A DNA stretch of 64,000 nt from Mycobacterium sp. ITM-2016-00318 (GTDB lineage Bacteria; Actinomycetota; Actinomycetes; Mycobacteriales; Mycobacteriaceae): assembly GCF_002968285.2 (NCBI RefSeq), contig NZ_CP134400.1, positions 1,612,001-1,676,000 of the forward strand, given 5' to 3'. A program made the position numbers and the translations under genes. Shown in pieces: positions 1-9,754 of the stretch; the stretch's first letter is position 1; each line of letters begins with the position of its first letter. Below the pieces are notes generated by a model. The model saw only the letters and a program-made list of their open reading frames with translations, was not told the DNA's origin and searched no databases.

Positions 1-153
1 CGCGTCGGCAGTTGCGGGGCCTGTCGCACGCGCCTCCTCGACGGGGAGGTGACCTGCGAGGACGACGGCGCCCTCACCCCCGAGGAGCGCAGCCAGGGAT
101 ACGTGCTCACCTGTGTGGCCCGGCCACGCACCGACTGCACCCTCGACGCGTGA
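1..153 (+). CDS. C-terminal end of a [2Fe-2S] ferredoxin-domain reductase (partial)
   Basis: Only the last 50 residues lie in the window; the gene enters from the left edge. The visible end shows a plant-type [2Fe-2S] pattern: GSCGAC supplies two cluster cysteines (visible residues 5 and 8) and LTCVARP the last one (residue 38). The first cluster cysteine must lie upstream. This fold ends ferredoxin-type reductases that pass electrons from NAD(P)H to ring-hydroxylating or other oxygenases. The ending RPRTDCTLDA resembles reductase subunits in which the ferredoxin domain is C-terminal. The partner oxygenase is not visible. The next gene starts 7 bases after the stop, so the two may be co-transcribed. 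The family is well supported; the exact enzyme is unknown. Confidence 0.75.
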   Translation, partial: RVGSCGACRTRLLDGEVTCEDDGALTPEERSQGYVLTCVARPRTDCTLDA

Positions 154-160
154 GCGAGAC

Positions 161-1285
161 GTGAACGATCTCGTCGACATCTTGCGACGCCATCGACGCC
201 ATCTTGTCGCCGAAGTCACGGCGCAGATCACCGCCATTGCGGTCCCCGCGCCGGAGTTCGGCGAAGCGAAGCTGCGCGCCAACCTCGAGCTCTGGTTCGA
301 CGATCTGATCGAGCTCATCGATTCGGGCACCTCGGATGCGATGCACGACCGCGTGGAAGGCATCACCAGCCGCAGCATTCGTCCGTTCTCGCAGGACTCA
401 TTCCGCGCGAGCTACCTCATCAGGCCCGCCTTGCAGAAAGTACTGGAGAACGAGGGTGCCGACTTCGCTCAGATCGAGCCCGTTCTGACACGGATGATGA
501 TCGCTGCGGGTGAGGCGTATTCGGCGGCCTACCAGGCTCGGCTGCTCGCACTGCAAGAGCAGCGGCTATCGCGCGAGGCCGAAGCGGATCGGCTGCGTGC
601 GGTGTCGCACCTGGTGATGGGTGTGGCCCATGAGCTCAACACGCCCCTCGAGGTCATCAGCCAGGCGGCTGAACTGATGGCGCACGACGGGAACAACGAC
701 CTTCGCGACGCGGCGATGCTTATTCGTACCAATGCTTCCCGCGCCAGCCGCCTGATACGTCAGTTTCGCGGCCTTTCGGTCGGTGAAACCCCAGACGCGA
801 TCCAGCCGGTCGACGTTGTGCGCGCGGTCAACGACGCGATCGCTTTGTATCGCACGAGCGCCCTGGAGCCGAAGCTCGACGTGAATGTTGTCGACCAGCT
901 CGGGCATGCCGGGGGCGATAAGCAGTGGCAGGGCTATCCGTTGTACTTCACGCACGTGCTCGCGAACCTCTTGTCCAACGCCGAGCATCACGCTTACCGC
1001 GACGCCGGCGGCCCCGTGGACATCGTGATTGCGCGCCGCGGCGACCGCCTGAACGTCACGGTCGCCGATCGCGGAGTCGGGATTGCGAAGAATGACCTCG
1101 ACAACGTCTTGCACCCCTTCTTCACCACCGGGCGCAGTCGGGGCCGGACCGGACTGGGGATGGCAGTGGTCTACAACCTGGTGACTGCCGGGATGCACGG
1201 CACACTTCGCGTCGACTCCGAGGTGGGAGAGGGGACTCGTGTGCATCTCGACCTGCCTTGGCGCGACCCGCACGGCGCTACGTGA
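161..1285 (+). CDS. Cytoplasmic sensor histidine kinase (orphan)
   Basis: A 374-residue protein with no membrane segment. Residues 1-145 form an all-helical N-terminal region reminiscent of RsbR/RsbU-type input domains. The H-box is VAHELNTPL with the phospho-acceptor His at 157. The HATPase_c domain follows, with N-box NLLSNAEHHA, G1 DRGVGI and G2 GLGMAV. I chose the GTG at 161, just after the preceding ferredoxin stop, over an in-frame ATG at 113 that lies inside that gene. No response regulator is adjacent, so the partner is unknown. The missing transmembrane region suggests an intracellular signal, perhaps redox because of the neighbouring ferredoxin domain; that link is inference. Confidence 0.85.
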   Translation: MNDLVDILRRHRRHLVAEVTAQITAIAVPAPEFGEAKLRANLELWFDDLIELIDSGTSDAMHDRVEGITSRSIRPFSQDSFRASYLIRPALQKVLENEGADFAQIEPVLTRMMIAAGEAYSAAYQARLLALQEQRLSREAEADRLRAVSHLVMGVAHELNTPLEVISQAAELMAHDGNNDLRDAAMLIRTNASRASRLIRQFRGLSVGETPDAIQPVDVVRAVNDAIALYRTSALEPKLDVNVVDQLGHAGGDKQWQGYPLYFTHVLANLLSNAEHHAYRDAGGPVDIVIARRGDRLNVTVADRGVGIAKNDLDNVLHPFFTTGRSRGRTGLGMAVVYNLVTAGMHGTLRVDSEVGEGTRVHLDLPWRDPHGAT

Positions 1286-1397
1286 TCTCGCTCGCTCGGA
1301 GTCTTGTAGCCGCATTGCAGAGAACCGTTTCTTTTGCGGGCGCGGCTGGCACATGCGCTCCTTGACCAGGCACTGAAACATTTTTCGGCCGCGGGCA

Positions 1398-3863
1398 TCA
1401 GGGCGGTGGCGGCTCACCCGGCGGCGGCGGTGGCGGGGGGCCCAGCAACGGCACGGTGATCGGAGGTAGGCCCGGTATCTCCACGACCGTCGTGCCGGCC
1501 TCCGGAGGAGGACCTCCATCCGGTCGATCAATCGGCGGCGCCTCGACCGGACGTGGTGGAGGCGCGGGCGATATCCCGTTGCTGATATTGATGGTGATGA
1601 CCGACCCGGGGAAGGTTTGACCGCTCGGGTTGGTCCCGACCACCGTGCCATAAGACGCGTAACTGTTCACCGACGGCGTCTGGTCGGCGACCTGAAAACC
1701 CGCGTCTTTGAGACGCTGACGCGCCTCATCCACCTTGAGTCCTGACACACTCGGGACGCTGCCGCCCGGTGCGCCGTCGACATAGAGCGGATCGGTCGGC
1801 GGCAGGTGCACTTCGCCGAAATCGTTCGCTATCGGCTTCATCGCCTCGAACCATGTACGGGCGGGCTCATTGCCGCCGTACAGGTCGCCGCTGCCGCACG
1901 CGCGCAACGGGAATGAACAGATGCCGGACGGACTGCTGGAGTCGGCGAAGATGTAGTTCGCTGCTGCGTACTGATTGGTGAAGCCGACGAAACCAGACGA
2001 TCGATGCGATTCGGTGGTCCCGGTCTTTCCCGACATCGGCAGGGTCCAACCTGCCGAACTGGCCGCGCCCGCCGCCGTGCCTGGGCTGACATGGTCTTTG
2101 CCCAGCGCGTTCGCGAACGTGTTGGCAAGCCCCTCGGGGACTGCCTGGTCACACGGCTGACTGTCGAATGACACCTCATTGCCATGGCGGTCGAAAATCG
2201 TGTCGATCGGCGTGGGCGGGCACCACACGCCGCCGGAGGCCAGGGTTGCGGCAACGTTCGCCAGTTCGAGGGCGTTGAGCTGGTAAGGACCCAAAGTGAA
2301 CGACCCGGTGTTCTGTCTCTTGATGTAGTCGGCCAGACTCTCGTTACTCGTCGGGTCGTAGGGACGCCCCGTCCCGGGAAGCGCGTAGGACCGAAGACCC
2401 AGACGCACCGCCATGTCGACCGCGCGCGGAACGCCGACCTGTTGGATCAACTTGGCGAAAGCAGTGTTCGGTGAGGTTGCCAGCGCATCGGTGACATTCA
2501 TCGACCCGCGGTAGTTCCCGGCATTCTTCACACACCAGGTTTCTCTCGGACAGCCCGGAGTATCGCTGCTGCCCAGGCCCTTGGCCTGAAAGAATCCAGG
2601 CGCCTGCAACTGGGCATTGATACCCATGCCCATGTCGAGTGCCGCGGCTGTGGTGAAGATTTTGAAGATCGAACCGGCCCCATCGCCCACGAGCGAGAAC
2701 GGCTGCTGTTGCACCGTCTCGTTGGCTTCCCCGTTGAGCCCGTACGTCCGGTTGCTGGCCATCGCCATAACGCGATGCGTGTCCTTGCCGGGCTTGATCA
2801 CGTTCATCACGCTCGCGACACCGTCGAGGGTCGGGCTGGCGATCCCGTCGATCGCCGATTTTACCGAAGCTTGCACCTTGGGATCCAGCGTCGTCCGTAT
2901 CAGATAGCCGCCGCGTGCGACTTGCTCCTTACTGATACCTGCTTGCGCGAGGTACTCCAGCACATAGTCACAGAAGTAACCGTTCTCGCGGGCGGCGATG
3001 CACCCACCTGCGAGTTGCTTCGGCTGGGGTAGCACTCCCAACGGCTCGGCTTTGGCGGCACGAAACTCATCGGATTGGGCAGGGAGATTCTCGATCATCG
3101 TGTCCAACACGAGATTTCGCCGCTGCAGCGCAGCCTCGGGATTGGTGTAAGGGTCGAGCGAACTCGTCGACCGCACCAGGCCGGCCAGCAGCGCGGCCTG
3201 GTGCCAGTCGAGCTGCGAGGCATCGATGCCGAAGTACGTCTGCGCGGCGTCCTGAATACCGAACGCGCCGTTGCCGAAATAGACCAAGTTGAGGTAACGG
3301 GTCAAGATCTCCGGTTTGGACAGCGTCTTGTCGATGGTCAGCGCCATCCGGATCTCGCGAAGCTTACGCGCCGGCGTCAATGCAACAGCTGCTCGCCTCT
3401 CGGCGTCAGTCTGGGCCGTCACCAGTAGCTGATAGTTCTTGACGTACTGCTGCTCGATGGTCGATCCGCCGCGGGTGTTCACGTTGCCCGACAGGTAACC
3501 GGACAGCCCCGTCAAGGTGCCTTGCCAGTCCACGCCATTGTGTTCGGTGAAGCGCTTGTCTTCGATCGAGACGATCGCGAGCTTCACGGTGTTTGCGATC
3601 TGCTCGGTAGCCACCTCGAAGCGCCGCTGAGAGTACAACCACGCGATCGGGTTCCCCGCGACGTCGACCATCGTCGAAACCTGCGGCACCTCACCCTGGA
3701 GGAGTTGCGCGGAGCCATCGGCAACGACGTCGGACGCGCGGTTGGACAACAGCCCGATGCCGCCGACGAACGGGAACATCAGCGCGGCCACCAGTACGCC
3801 GGCTAAGAGACAGCACCCCGCCAACTTCCGAACGACCCCCAGGACCGGTTGGAGCTCCGGCAT
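1398..3863 (-). CDS. Bifunctional penicillin-binding protein with PASTA domain (PonA2-like)
   Basis: An 821-residue class A PBP that polymerises and cross-links peptidoglycan. A single N-terminal membrane segment (about 15-38) is followed by a GT51 glycosyltransferase domain (about 80-260, catalytic Glu in SIEDKRF near 101). The transpeptidase domain has SxxK at 398-401 (SIFK), SPN at 464-466 and KTGT from 613. A PASTA domain covers about 702-764. The C-terminal 55 residues are a Pro-rich tail. The order matches mycobacterial PonA2. The usual ponA2 neighbour whiB4 is absent, so this could be the additional PonA3-type paralogue of fast growers. It is convergent with the histidine kinase. Confidence 0.93.
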   Translation of the reverse strand: MPELQPVLGVVRKLAGCCLLAGVLVAALMFPFVGGIGLLSNRASDVVADGSAQLLQGEVPQVSTMVDVAGNPIAWLYSQRRFEVATEQIANTVKLAIVSIEDKRFTEHNGVDWQGTLTGLSGYLSGNVNTRGGSTIEQQYVKNYQLLVTAQTDAERRAAVALTPARKLREIRMALTIDKTLSKPEILTRYLNLVYFGNGAFGIQDAAQTYFGIDASQLDWHQAALLAGLVRSTSSLDPYTNPEAALQRRNLVLDTMIENLPAQSDEFRAAKAEPLGVLPQPKQLAGGCIAARENGYFCDYVLEYLAQAGISKEQVARGGYLIRTTLDPKVQASVKSAIDGIASPTLDGVASVMNVIKPGKDTHRVMAMASNRTYGLNGEANETVQQQPFSLVGDGAGSIFKIFTTAAALDMGMGINAQLQAPGFFQAKGLGSSDTPGCPRETWCVKNAGNYRGSMNVTDALATSPNTAFAKLIQQVGVPRAVDMAVRLGLRSYALPGTGRPYDPTSNESLADYIKRQNTGSFTLGPYQLNALELANVAATLASGGVWCPPTPIDTIFDRHGNEVSFDSQPCDQAVPEGLANTFANALGKDHVSPGTAAGAASSAGWTLPMSGKTGTTESHRSSGFVGFTNQYAAANYIFADSSSPSGICSFPLRACGSGDLYGGNEPARTWFEAMKPIANDFGEVHLPPTDPLYVDGAPGGSVPSVSGLKVDEARQRLKDAGFQVADQTPSVNSYASYGTVVGTNPSGQTFPGSVITINISNGISPAPPPRPVEAPPIDRPDGGPPPEAGTTVVEIPGLPPITVPLLGPPPPPPPGEPPPP

Positions 3864-4024
3864 CCCCCCAGACTAATGGTGAATTTGGGTCCACATGCTC
3901 ACACCACGCCGAGTTTCGCCCGCGTCGACGAATGGCGTTACCGAGCCAAGCGCACCGGCCACGGTGTGTTCGCACTCTTGATGGGCCTACGAAGGCCTCT
4001 CGCTACGGACTCGGCGGCGCCTGG

Positions 4025-5824
4025 TCAGCCGAACCAGGCGTTCTGCATCTCCAGCGTTGTGCGGTCAAGTGACTGCAAAAGGTCAAGCTGCGGACCGGTT
4101 TTCGGCAGTTCGTAACGGAAGAAGTACCGCGCGGCTTGTCGTTTGCCATCATAGAAATCACCCTCGCGTCGGTGCGCGGCAACCACCTGCTCAAGCCACA
4201 TCCACGCGACCACGATGTGTCCGAACGCCTCGAGATACGCCACGCTGTTGGCCAGGGCCGCCTCAATGTCGCCTGACTCGAACATCACGGCGGTCACCCC
4301 GGTCAGGTGCTGCCCCGCCGCATCGAGCGCAGCTGACAGTTCTGCCGGCTCGCCCCCGAGCTCGCCGGCCTCCGCCACCGTCCGGCCGATCGCTTCGCCC
4401 AGCGCCGCGAGCCCCGCACCGCCGCGCATGGTCACCTTGCGACCAAGCAGGTCAAGACTCTGGATGCCGTGTGTGCCCTCGTGGATGTGGTTGAGCCGGT
4501 TGTCGCGATAGTGCTGTTCGACGTCGTACTCGCGCGTGTAGCCGTAGCCGCCGTGAACCTGGATCGCGAGGTTGTTGGCCTCCAGGCACCACTGCGACGG
4601 CCAGCTCTTGCCCACCGGCGTGAGCATGTCCAGGAGCAGCGCGGCGTGGGCGCGTTCGTCGTCTGACTCCGCGCTGTGCTGAAGGTCGACCAGCTTGGCG
4701 CAGTACAACAGCAGCGCCATCCCACCCTCGACATACGCCTTCTGCGCCAACAACATTCGCTTCACGTCGGCATGCTCGATGATCGGCACCTGCGGGGCCG
4801 TCGGATCCTTGGCCGTCACCGGGCGGCCCTGCGGGCGTTCCCTGGCGTATCGAACCGACTTCAGGTAGCCGGTGTAGCCCAACGCCACCGCACCCATCCC
4901 GACACCCAGCCGGGCCTCGTTCATCATCGTGAACATGTAGGCGATCCCGCGGTGCTCTTCGCCGACAAGATAGCCGACCGCGCCGGGTTGCCCGCCGGGA
5001 CTGAAGGTGCCGTCACCGAGACTGAGCACCGTGTTGGTGATGCCTCGCTGACCCATTTTGTGATTGAGGCCGGCTAGTGCCACGTCGTTGCGCTCCCCGA
5101 TGGCGCCGTCGGCGTCGACGAGGTACTTGGGCACAACGAACAGCGAGATGCCCTTGGTGCCAGGAGGACCGCCGGGGATTTTCGCGAGTACGAGGTTGAC
5201 GATGTTGTCGGTGAGCTCATGTTCGGCGCCGGAAATCCACATCTTGGAGCCGAACAGCCGGTACGTGCCGTCGTCCTGGGGTTCTGCTCGGGTGAGGATA
5301 TCGGCCAGCGACGAGCCCGCCTGTGTCTCGGACAGCGCCATCGTGCCGGAGAACCGGCCGGTCAGCATCGGCTGTAGATAGGCCTCGACCAGCTGGGGCG
5401 AGCCGAACCGGGCCAGCAGGTTGGCGTTGGCCATGGTCAGCATCAGGTAGCCGGTCGTGCCGACGTTGGCTGCCGAGAACCATGCGAAGCCGGCCTGGGC
5501 CACGGTGACGGGCAACTGCGCACCGCCCAACCGTCGGTCCAGCGACATCGGGAGGAGATCTGCCTCCGCGAACGCGTCCCAGGCGTCCTTCACCTCGGGA
5601 ATGATCGTGACCTTCTCGCCGTCGAAGGTGGGCTCGTTGGCGTCGCTCGTCTTGTTGTGCGGCGCGAAATACCTTTCGGCGAGTTGTTCACACAGATCGA
5701 GTACTGCGTCGAACGTCTCACGCGAGTGCTCGGCGAAGCGCTCACGCTTAGTCAACTCGTCGACCTGCAACCATTCGAACAGCAGAAAATCCAGGTCACG
5801 GCGCGAAAGCAACATCGACTTCAT
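4025..5824 (-). CDS. Acyl-CoA dehydrogenase, DmdC-like long form
   Basis: A 599-residue flavoprotein of the long acyl-CoA dehydrogenase subfamily that includes 3-methylmercaptopropionyl-CoA dehydrogenase (DmdC); ordinary members are about 380 residues. The N-terminal SRRDLDFLLFEWL is characteristic of the subfamily. ALSETQAGSSLADI corresponds to the FAD/substrate loop. QVHGGYGYTREYDVEQHYRD and HIHEGTHGIQSLDLLGRK lie in the C-terminal catalytic core. The start is the ATG at 5824; the reading frame stays open upstream, but that stretch is the shadow of the next gene. The physiological substrate is not evident, and no MMPA-CoA ligase or enoyl-CoA hydratase is nearby. It may be a generic fatty acyl-CoA dehydrogenase. 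Confidence 0.9.
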   Translation of the reverse strand: MKSMLLSRRDLDFLLFEWLQVDELTKRERFAEHSRETFDAVLDLCEQLAERYFAPHNKTSDANEPTFDGEKVTIIPEVKDAWDAFAEADLLPMSLDRRLGGAQLPVTVAQAGFAWFSAANVGTTGYLMLTMANANLLARFGSPQLVEAYLQPMLTGRFSGTMALSETQAGSSLADILTRAEPQDDGTYRLFGSKMWISGAEHELTDNIVNLVLAKIPGGPPGTKGISLFVVPKYLVDADGAIGERNDVALAGLNHKMGQRGITNTVLSLGDGTFSPGGQPGAVGYLVGEEHRGIAYMFTMMNEARLGVGMGAVALGYTGYLKSVRYARERPQGRPVTAKDPTAPQVPIIEHADVKRMLLAQKAYVEGGMALLLYCAKLVDLQHSAESDDERAHAALLLDMLTPVGKSWPSQWCLEANNLAIQVHGGYGYTREYDVEQHYRDNRLNHIHEGTHGIQSLDLLGRKVTMRGGAGLAALGEAIGRTVAEAGELGGEPAELSAALDAAGQHLTGVTAVMFESGDIEAALANSVAYLEAFGHIVVAWMWLEQVVAAHRREGDFYDGKRQAARYFFRYELPKTGPQLDLLQSLDRTTLEMQNAWFG

Positions 5825-5880
5825 AGCCGTCCTCTGCTCAGTCCGGTCGGGGCGGGACCGCCCTCGCGGACATTGTCCCG

Positions 5881-6291
5881 CTACTGATCCTCCTCGACGC
5901 GTCTCAGTGCCTGCTGAAGCAAATCGACCAGCGCCTGCGGGCGATCGCTCGTCCGTGGAAACGCCAGCGGTCGTTTCAGATCGCACGGCTCCCTGTCCTG
6001 GTCCTTCATGTCGTACACCGATCCATCGGGTGTGACGACCGCGCCTGCCCCGATGTCCCAGCCGACGATCTTGTGCCGGAGCGATGCACGGTAGCGGTCT
6101 GCGGTCGGGGGTCCTTTCAGGACGAGAAAGGGCCTGCGCTGCGGCCGGATCTGCAATCGATGCATGCGGTCGATGAATCGGGAGAGAGCACGCTCCTGCT
6201 CGGCTACTTCGGCCCGCTGACGTTGAAGCGATTGCACTTCTTGAAGACGCAGCGCCGCAGCCTCCCGCAGCGCCTCCTCCCAAACGCCCAT
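5881..6291 (-). CDS. Hypothetical coiled-coil protein
   Basis: I do not recognise this 136-residue protein. It starts with ATG preceded by a GGGAAG Shine-Dalgarno-like sequence at good spacing. Residues 1-45 are predicted to be a continuous Gln/Glu/Arg-rich helix (EEALREAAALRLQEVQSLQR), consistent with a coiled coil. The middle contains a short segment rich in Val and Gly (GWDIGAGAVVTPDGSVYDM) and the end is again helical. It lies between two genes on the same strand and 56 bp upstream of the acyl-CoA dehydrogenase. The helical pattern and the ribosome-binding site favour a real gene, but it could be spurious in this GC-rich DNA. Confidence 0.5.
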   Translation of the reverse strand: MGVWEEALREAAALRLQEVQSLQRQRAEVAEQERALSRFIDRMHRLQIRPQRRPFLVLKGPPTADRYRASLRHKIVGWDIGAGAVVTPDGSVYDMKDQDREPCDLKRPLAFPRTSDRPQALVDLLQQALRRVEEDQ

Positions 6292-6386
6292 CGTCGCTTC
6301 CCATCCATGGTTACCGGCATGACCTCTTGTCGATTACCACCGCCGAAGCCGCCTGAATCGGATGGAGACGCAACTGTTCCTCGTCG

Positions 6387-7148
6387 TCAGCTCTTACCGA
6401 GTTGTTCCAGGGCTACGCGCAGCGAAGTACTGGGTATCTTGACGATCCCGCCATAGGGCTGATCCATCTCGAGCATCATGAAGATGGGTACTGCGAGCGC
6501 TCCGGCGGCGATCAACAAAGCCACGGCCATGCTGAAGTTGCGGGGCGCGAAGAGGCCGAAGCTCGCGAAGATGACCGCAAGCCACCCAACGACGACCATG
6601 AAAAATCCCCATGGGAACCGGCTGCCGATCTGCTCGACCGTCGTCCATCGTGACTCGGCGATCTCGTCGGTGATCTCCAAGGCATGTGACCGCAGCCACC
6701 GCTCTTGTTCCGTGTGTGGCGACAGGGCGAACAGATCGCGCTGTACGAGGTTGATGCCGGCCCCGCTGCCGAGAGCCGTGAGCGACACGGGGCTGTCTTC
6801 CTCCGGCCAGATCTGGCTTATTCGCTGGGCAAGCAGTTCCTTGAGCAGAACGCGAATCTGGGCGGTCTCGGATCCGTACTCGGCCAATGTTCGATCCAGC
6901 AAGATGAATTGCACGCCGGCAGCGCGCAATTCGCTCTCCTTTTCACCGAGGGAGGTCATGGAGTTGCCGGTGAGAAGGCCGAGCACTACTGCCGACAGCG
7001 TTGCCAGCATGCCCATCACAATCCGGATGGAGTCGCGAGAGTCGGTGCTCAAGTGCTGCTCGGGAAGCACTTTCCCGAGGACCATTCCAAGCAGCGCGCC
7101 GCCGAATATGATGGCGAAGACAGCAAGCCCGATCAGAACGTCTTTCAT
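6387..7148 (-). CDS. DUF4239-like integral membrane protein
   Basis: About 253 residues with two N-terminal membrane segments (DVLIGLAVFAIIFGGALLG and a second around MGMLATLSAVVLGLLTG), a soluble helical middle (about 80-180) and two C-terminal membrane segments (about 183-240). This 2+2 layout with a GLLTGNS turn after the second helix resembles the DUF4239 (bestrophin-like) family of unknown function. I chose ATG at 7148 because the upstream in-frame extension to 7187 adds only polar residues without a visible ribosome-binding site. Function is unknown; no neighbouring gene gives a clue. Confidence 0.7.
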   Translation of the reverse strand: MKDVLIGLAVFAIIFGGALLGMVLGKVLPEQHLSTDSRDSIRIVMGMLATLSAVVLGLLTGNSMTSLGEKESELRAAGVQFILLDRTLAEYGSETAQIRVLLKELLAQRISQIWPEEDSPVSLTALGSGAGINLVQRDLFALSPHTEQERWLRSHALEITDEIAESRWTTVEQIGSRFPWGFFMVVVGWLAVIFASFGLFAPRNFSMAVALLIAAGALAVPIFMMLEMDQPYGGIVKIPSTSLRVALEQLGKS

Positions 7149-7338
7149 CCGCTTCTCCGACTTGCCGACGTCAATCCCACGGTCCACGGGTTCCTGGTTC
7201 GGCGAATATACATCGGGGCCTGTCTTGTGATGCAGTGAATGGTGTATGCGGAGATGACGCGATGTTACCCATGCATCAGATGCCAGGGTTCAGCCATTGT
7301 GCAGTGTTCACGAGTAATCACAGTTACATTTCACGTGC

Positions 7339-8964
7339 ATGGCGGCCTCGGGAAGAACGCGCGAATTCACGTTTTGGCGCTGCCTCATGTCTGTTGCACT
7401 GGCAATCGTGGTCGGTCTTGGCTCGTGGAGCGCGTCTTCACGGTTCCTCGCTGACGCCGGTGCGGCTGACGGCTACCTTGATCAGCTCGCCGAAGCGGCC
7501 GACACCCCCCGATTGGTTTGGGCCGAGTGTGGAGGCGGATTCCAGTGTGCAACAGCGCAAGTACCGTTGGATTACAACCGGCCGCACGATGACCAGATCG
7601 GGCTGTCAGTACTCAAGCTGCCCGCATCGGACCCTTCGGCCCGAATCGGCACGCTGTTCATAAATTTCGGTGGTCCCGGTCAGTCCGGCGTGGGCCGGCT
7701 CCGAGATCGGGCCAGGTGGCCGTGGCTGTTCTCCGAGGAGTTGCGAGCGCGATTCGACCTGATCTCGTGGGATCAACGCGGGGTGGCGCGCAGTGCTGCG
7801 GTTCGCTGTTTTCCCGACGATGTCGAGCAGTGGCAGTTCCTGGTTCCTTACCCGCAACTGCCGATGACTGCTGCCCAGGAGCTCCCACTCTTTGCCTGGG
7901 CCAAGGATTTCGCCGACCGCTGCCGGCAGCACGCCGGTCCCATCGTCGACCATTCGTCGTCGGCCAACTCGGCACGCGACTTGGAGTTGTTGCGCCGGGC
8001 AGTCGGCGATACGGCATTGAGTTACCACGGCCTTTCGTACGGCTCGCAGCTCGGCGCTATCTACGCCAACCTCTTCCCGGGACGCGTACGTGCGATGGTG
8101 TTGGACGGATCGATGGATTTTCGAGGCAACGTCGACGGTCACGGGAACGAAGGAGCCACTGTTCCGCTCAACGACCGCCAAGACGTCGCGACCGGAACCG
8201 CCGCGGCCTTCGAGCAGTTCTTGCGCGACTGTGCGGCGGCCCGGCGGCGCTGCGCCTTCTCCGAGGGGGACTTGCCGGTCAAATGGGCGACCTTGGTCGA
8301 CCGTTCGCGAACCACGCCCATTGATGTCTACGGGCACGGGTGGACCGTGCAGGAGATCGTCGTGGCGACACTGGCGAAGCCGACCACCTACCCGCAGTTG
8401 GCGGTTCTGTTGCAACAGCTCTTCGCCACAGGCACCGCAGCGCCAGAACTGATGGACGACATCACGGGCAGTGATCCGCCGCCAGCCATTGGCGACCCGG
8501 CGTACCTGGGGAATCGCGAAGAGGCCTACAACGCGATCCAGTGCGCTGACAGCGTCGTGCCCACCGACCTCGACTCCTACAGCAGGGCAGCGGTGTCGGC
8601 AAAGTGGAGGTCACCGGACTTCGGCCGTATCTCAGTCTTCGACGCCCTTCCCTGCGCTTTCTGGCAGGGCCGTGACGCGGATCGTTATACCGGCGTGTGG
8701 AACCGGCGCACCGCCGCACCACTTTTGGTCCTCAACACCCGAAATGACCCCGCCACTCCGCTCTCAGGCGCGTATGAAGGGGCAGCCGAGTTGTACGACG
8801 CCCGAGTGGTGGTGACCGAAGGTGCCGGGCACACGAGCATGTATGTCGCGAGCACCTGCACAGAGCGCGTCAAACGCGATTACCTGTTCTCCGGCGTACT
8901 GCCGCCCGCAGACACGGTGTGCAGAAGAGACCGATCGCCGTTCGAAGAGGCGCCAGGCTCATGA
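7339..8964 (+). CDS. Secreted alpha/beta hydrolase with TAP-like C-terminal domain
   Basis: A 541-residue exported serine hydrolase. The N-terminus carries a signal sequence (MSVALAIVVGLGSWSASS, residues 17-34) ending near a cleavable ADAGA. The alpha/beta-hydrolase fold begins at FINFGGPGQSG (oxyanion-hole region). The nucleophile elbow is GLSYGS, and the C-terminal TAP-like domain supplies the acid (NTRNDPATPLS) and the catalytic His (GAGHTSMY). The family includes tripeptidyl aminopeptidases and mycobacterial CaeA/Hip1-like enzymes that cleave peptides or esters at the cell envelope. Cysteines near both ends suggest disulfides. The start could instead be the ATG at 7387. It stands alone, convergent with the PAS-ANTAR gene. 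Confidence 0.87.
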   Translation: MAASGRTREFTFWRCLMSVALAIVVGLGSWSASSRFLADAGAADGYLDQLAEAADTPRLVWAECGGGFQCATAQVPLDYNRPHDDQIGLSVLKLPASDPSARIGTLFINFGGPGQSGVGRLRDRARWPWLFSEELRARFDLISWDQRGVARSAAVRCFPDDVEQWQFLVPYPQLPMTAAQELPLFAWAKDFADRCRQHAGPIVDHSSSANSARDLELLRRAVGDTALSYHGLSYGSQLGAIYANLFPGRVRAMVLDGSMDFRGNVDGHGNEGATVPLNDRQDVATGTAAAFEQFLRDCAAARRRCAFSEGDLPVKWATLVDRSRTTPIDVYGHGWTVQEIVVATLAKPTTYPQLAVLLQQLFATGTAAPELMDDITGSDPPPAIGDPAYLGNREEAYNAIQCADSVVPTDLDSYSRAAVSAKWRSPDFGRISVFDALPCAFWQGRDADRYTGVWNRRTAAPLLVLNTRNDPATPLSGAYEGAAELYDARVVVTEGAGHTSMYVASTCTERVKRDYLFSGVLPPADTVCRRDRSPFEEAPGS

Positions 8965-8966
8965 GG

Positions 8967-9695
8967 TCAGCCGGTGGCTGGATCGGCGAGGCCTTCGTCG
9001 CCGTCCTCCTCGGGCGTGGACAGCGTCATCAGGAGGTGGTCGACGGCCCCGCGTGTGCTGCTGTGGACATTCAGTAAGCCGGGCAGCTGGGCAGCGATTT
9101 CCTCGGCGACCGTGTGAAGTTTGGTGTTGAGCTCTTGTGAACGCCACCGCAACACATCGAACGCGGAATCGGCACGTACGTCATAGACCGCCATCAACAT
9201 CCCTTTGGCCTGTTCGATGACCGCTCGGTGCGCCACGATCTCTTCCAGCTCTTCAGTGATGCCCTGTTGAACGGCGCCTTCGACGGACTCTGTCACGTCG
9301 ATGTAGAACCCGCGGGTCGCCGCGACCTCGCCGTTTTCATCGTTGACGATCTCTCCGACGACCACGACGTTGCGCTCCTCGCCCGTTGTGGTCCGGATGC
9401 GGTGCCTGCTGCTGAACGGCGCAGAAGACCGCTTCAGCAGCGCCTTGACCTTCGCGATATCGTCGGGGTGCTTGTGGCGCAGGATCAACTCGGTCGTCGG
9501 CCGTACCTCGCCGGGCTGGTAACCGTGCATACGCGCGACCGTGCTCGACCACGTCCACGATTCGGTGTTGTAGTTGTATGCAAATCTGCCGACACGCGCA
9601 GGCTCGCCACCCAGGAGAGCCCTGTCCAGATCGTTTGGCGCGACGCCGTCGGTGCCGGTTTCCGCCTCCGGGGTGAACTCCTCTTTAGGCAACAC
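8967..9695 (-). CDS. PAS-ANTAR RNA-binding antitermination regulator
   Basis: A 242-residue regulator. The N-terminal half (about 30-130) is a PAS_3-like fold, with WTWSSTVARMHGYQPGEV and a PAC-like end GFYIDVTESVEGA. The C-terminal half (about 145-205) is an ANTAR three-helix domain: HRAVIEQAKGMLMAVYDV, then FDVLRWRSQELNTKL. ANTAR domains bind tandem hexaloop hairpins in nascent RNA and prevent termination. The PAS domain would sense a small ligand or redox state. PAS-ANTAR proteins are common in mycobacteria, and targets are usually elsewhere. The gene is monocistronic, with a strong hairpin just upstream at 9755-9790. Confidence 0.88.
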   Translation of the reverse strand: MLPKEEFTPEAETGTDGVAPNDLDRALLGGEPARVGRFAYNYNTESWTWSSTVARMHGYQPGEVRPTTELILRHKHPDDIAKVKALLKRSSAPFSSRHRIRTTTGEERNVVVVGEIVNDENGEVAATRGFYIDVTESVEGAVQQGITEELEEIVAHRAVIEQAKGMLMAVYDVRADSAFDVLRWRSQELNTKLHTVAEEIAAQLPGLLNVHSSTRGAVDHLLMTLSTPEEDGDEGLADPATG

Positions 9696-9754
9696 AATTT
9701 TCTATTTACCACATGTGCCCGAGTTCGGATTCTGTGGACGATCTGTCAACAGGT

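Noticed and set aside
566..1651. 361-codon minus-strand frame across the histidine kinase
   Set aside because: It covers the kinase catalytic domain in antisense and has no recognisable domain.
5825..6304. N-terminal extension of the DmdC-like dehydrogenase (to 759 residues)
   Set aside because: The added residues are Arg/Ala/Gly-rich shadow of the neighbouring gene; the family starts at MKSMLLSRRDL.
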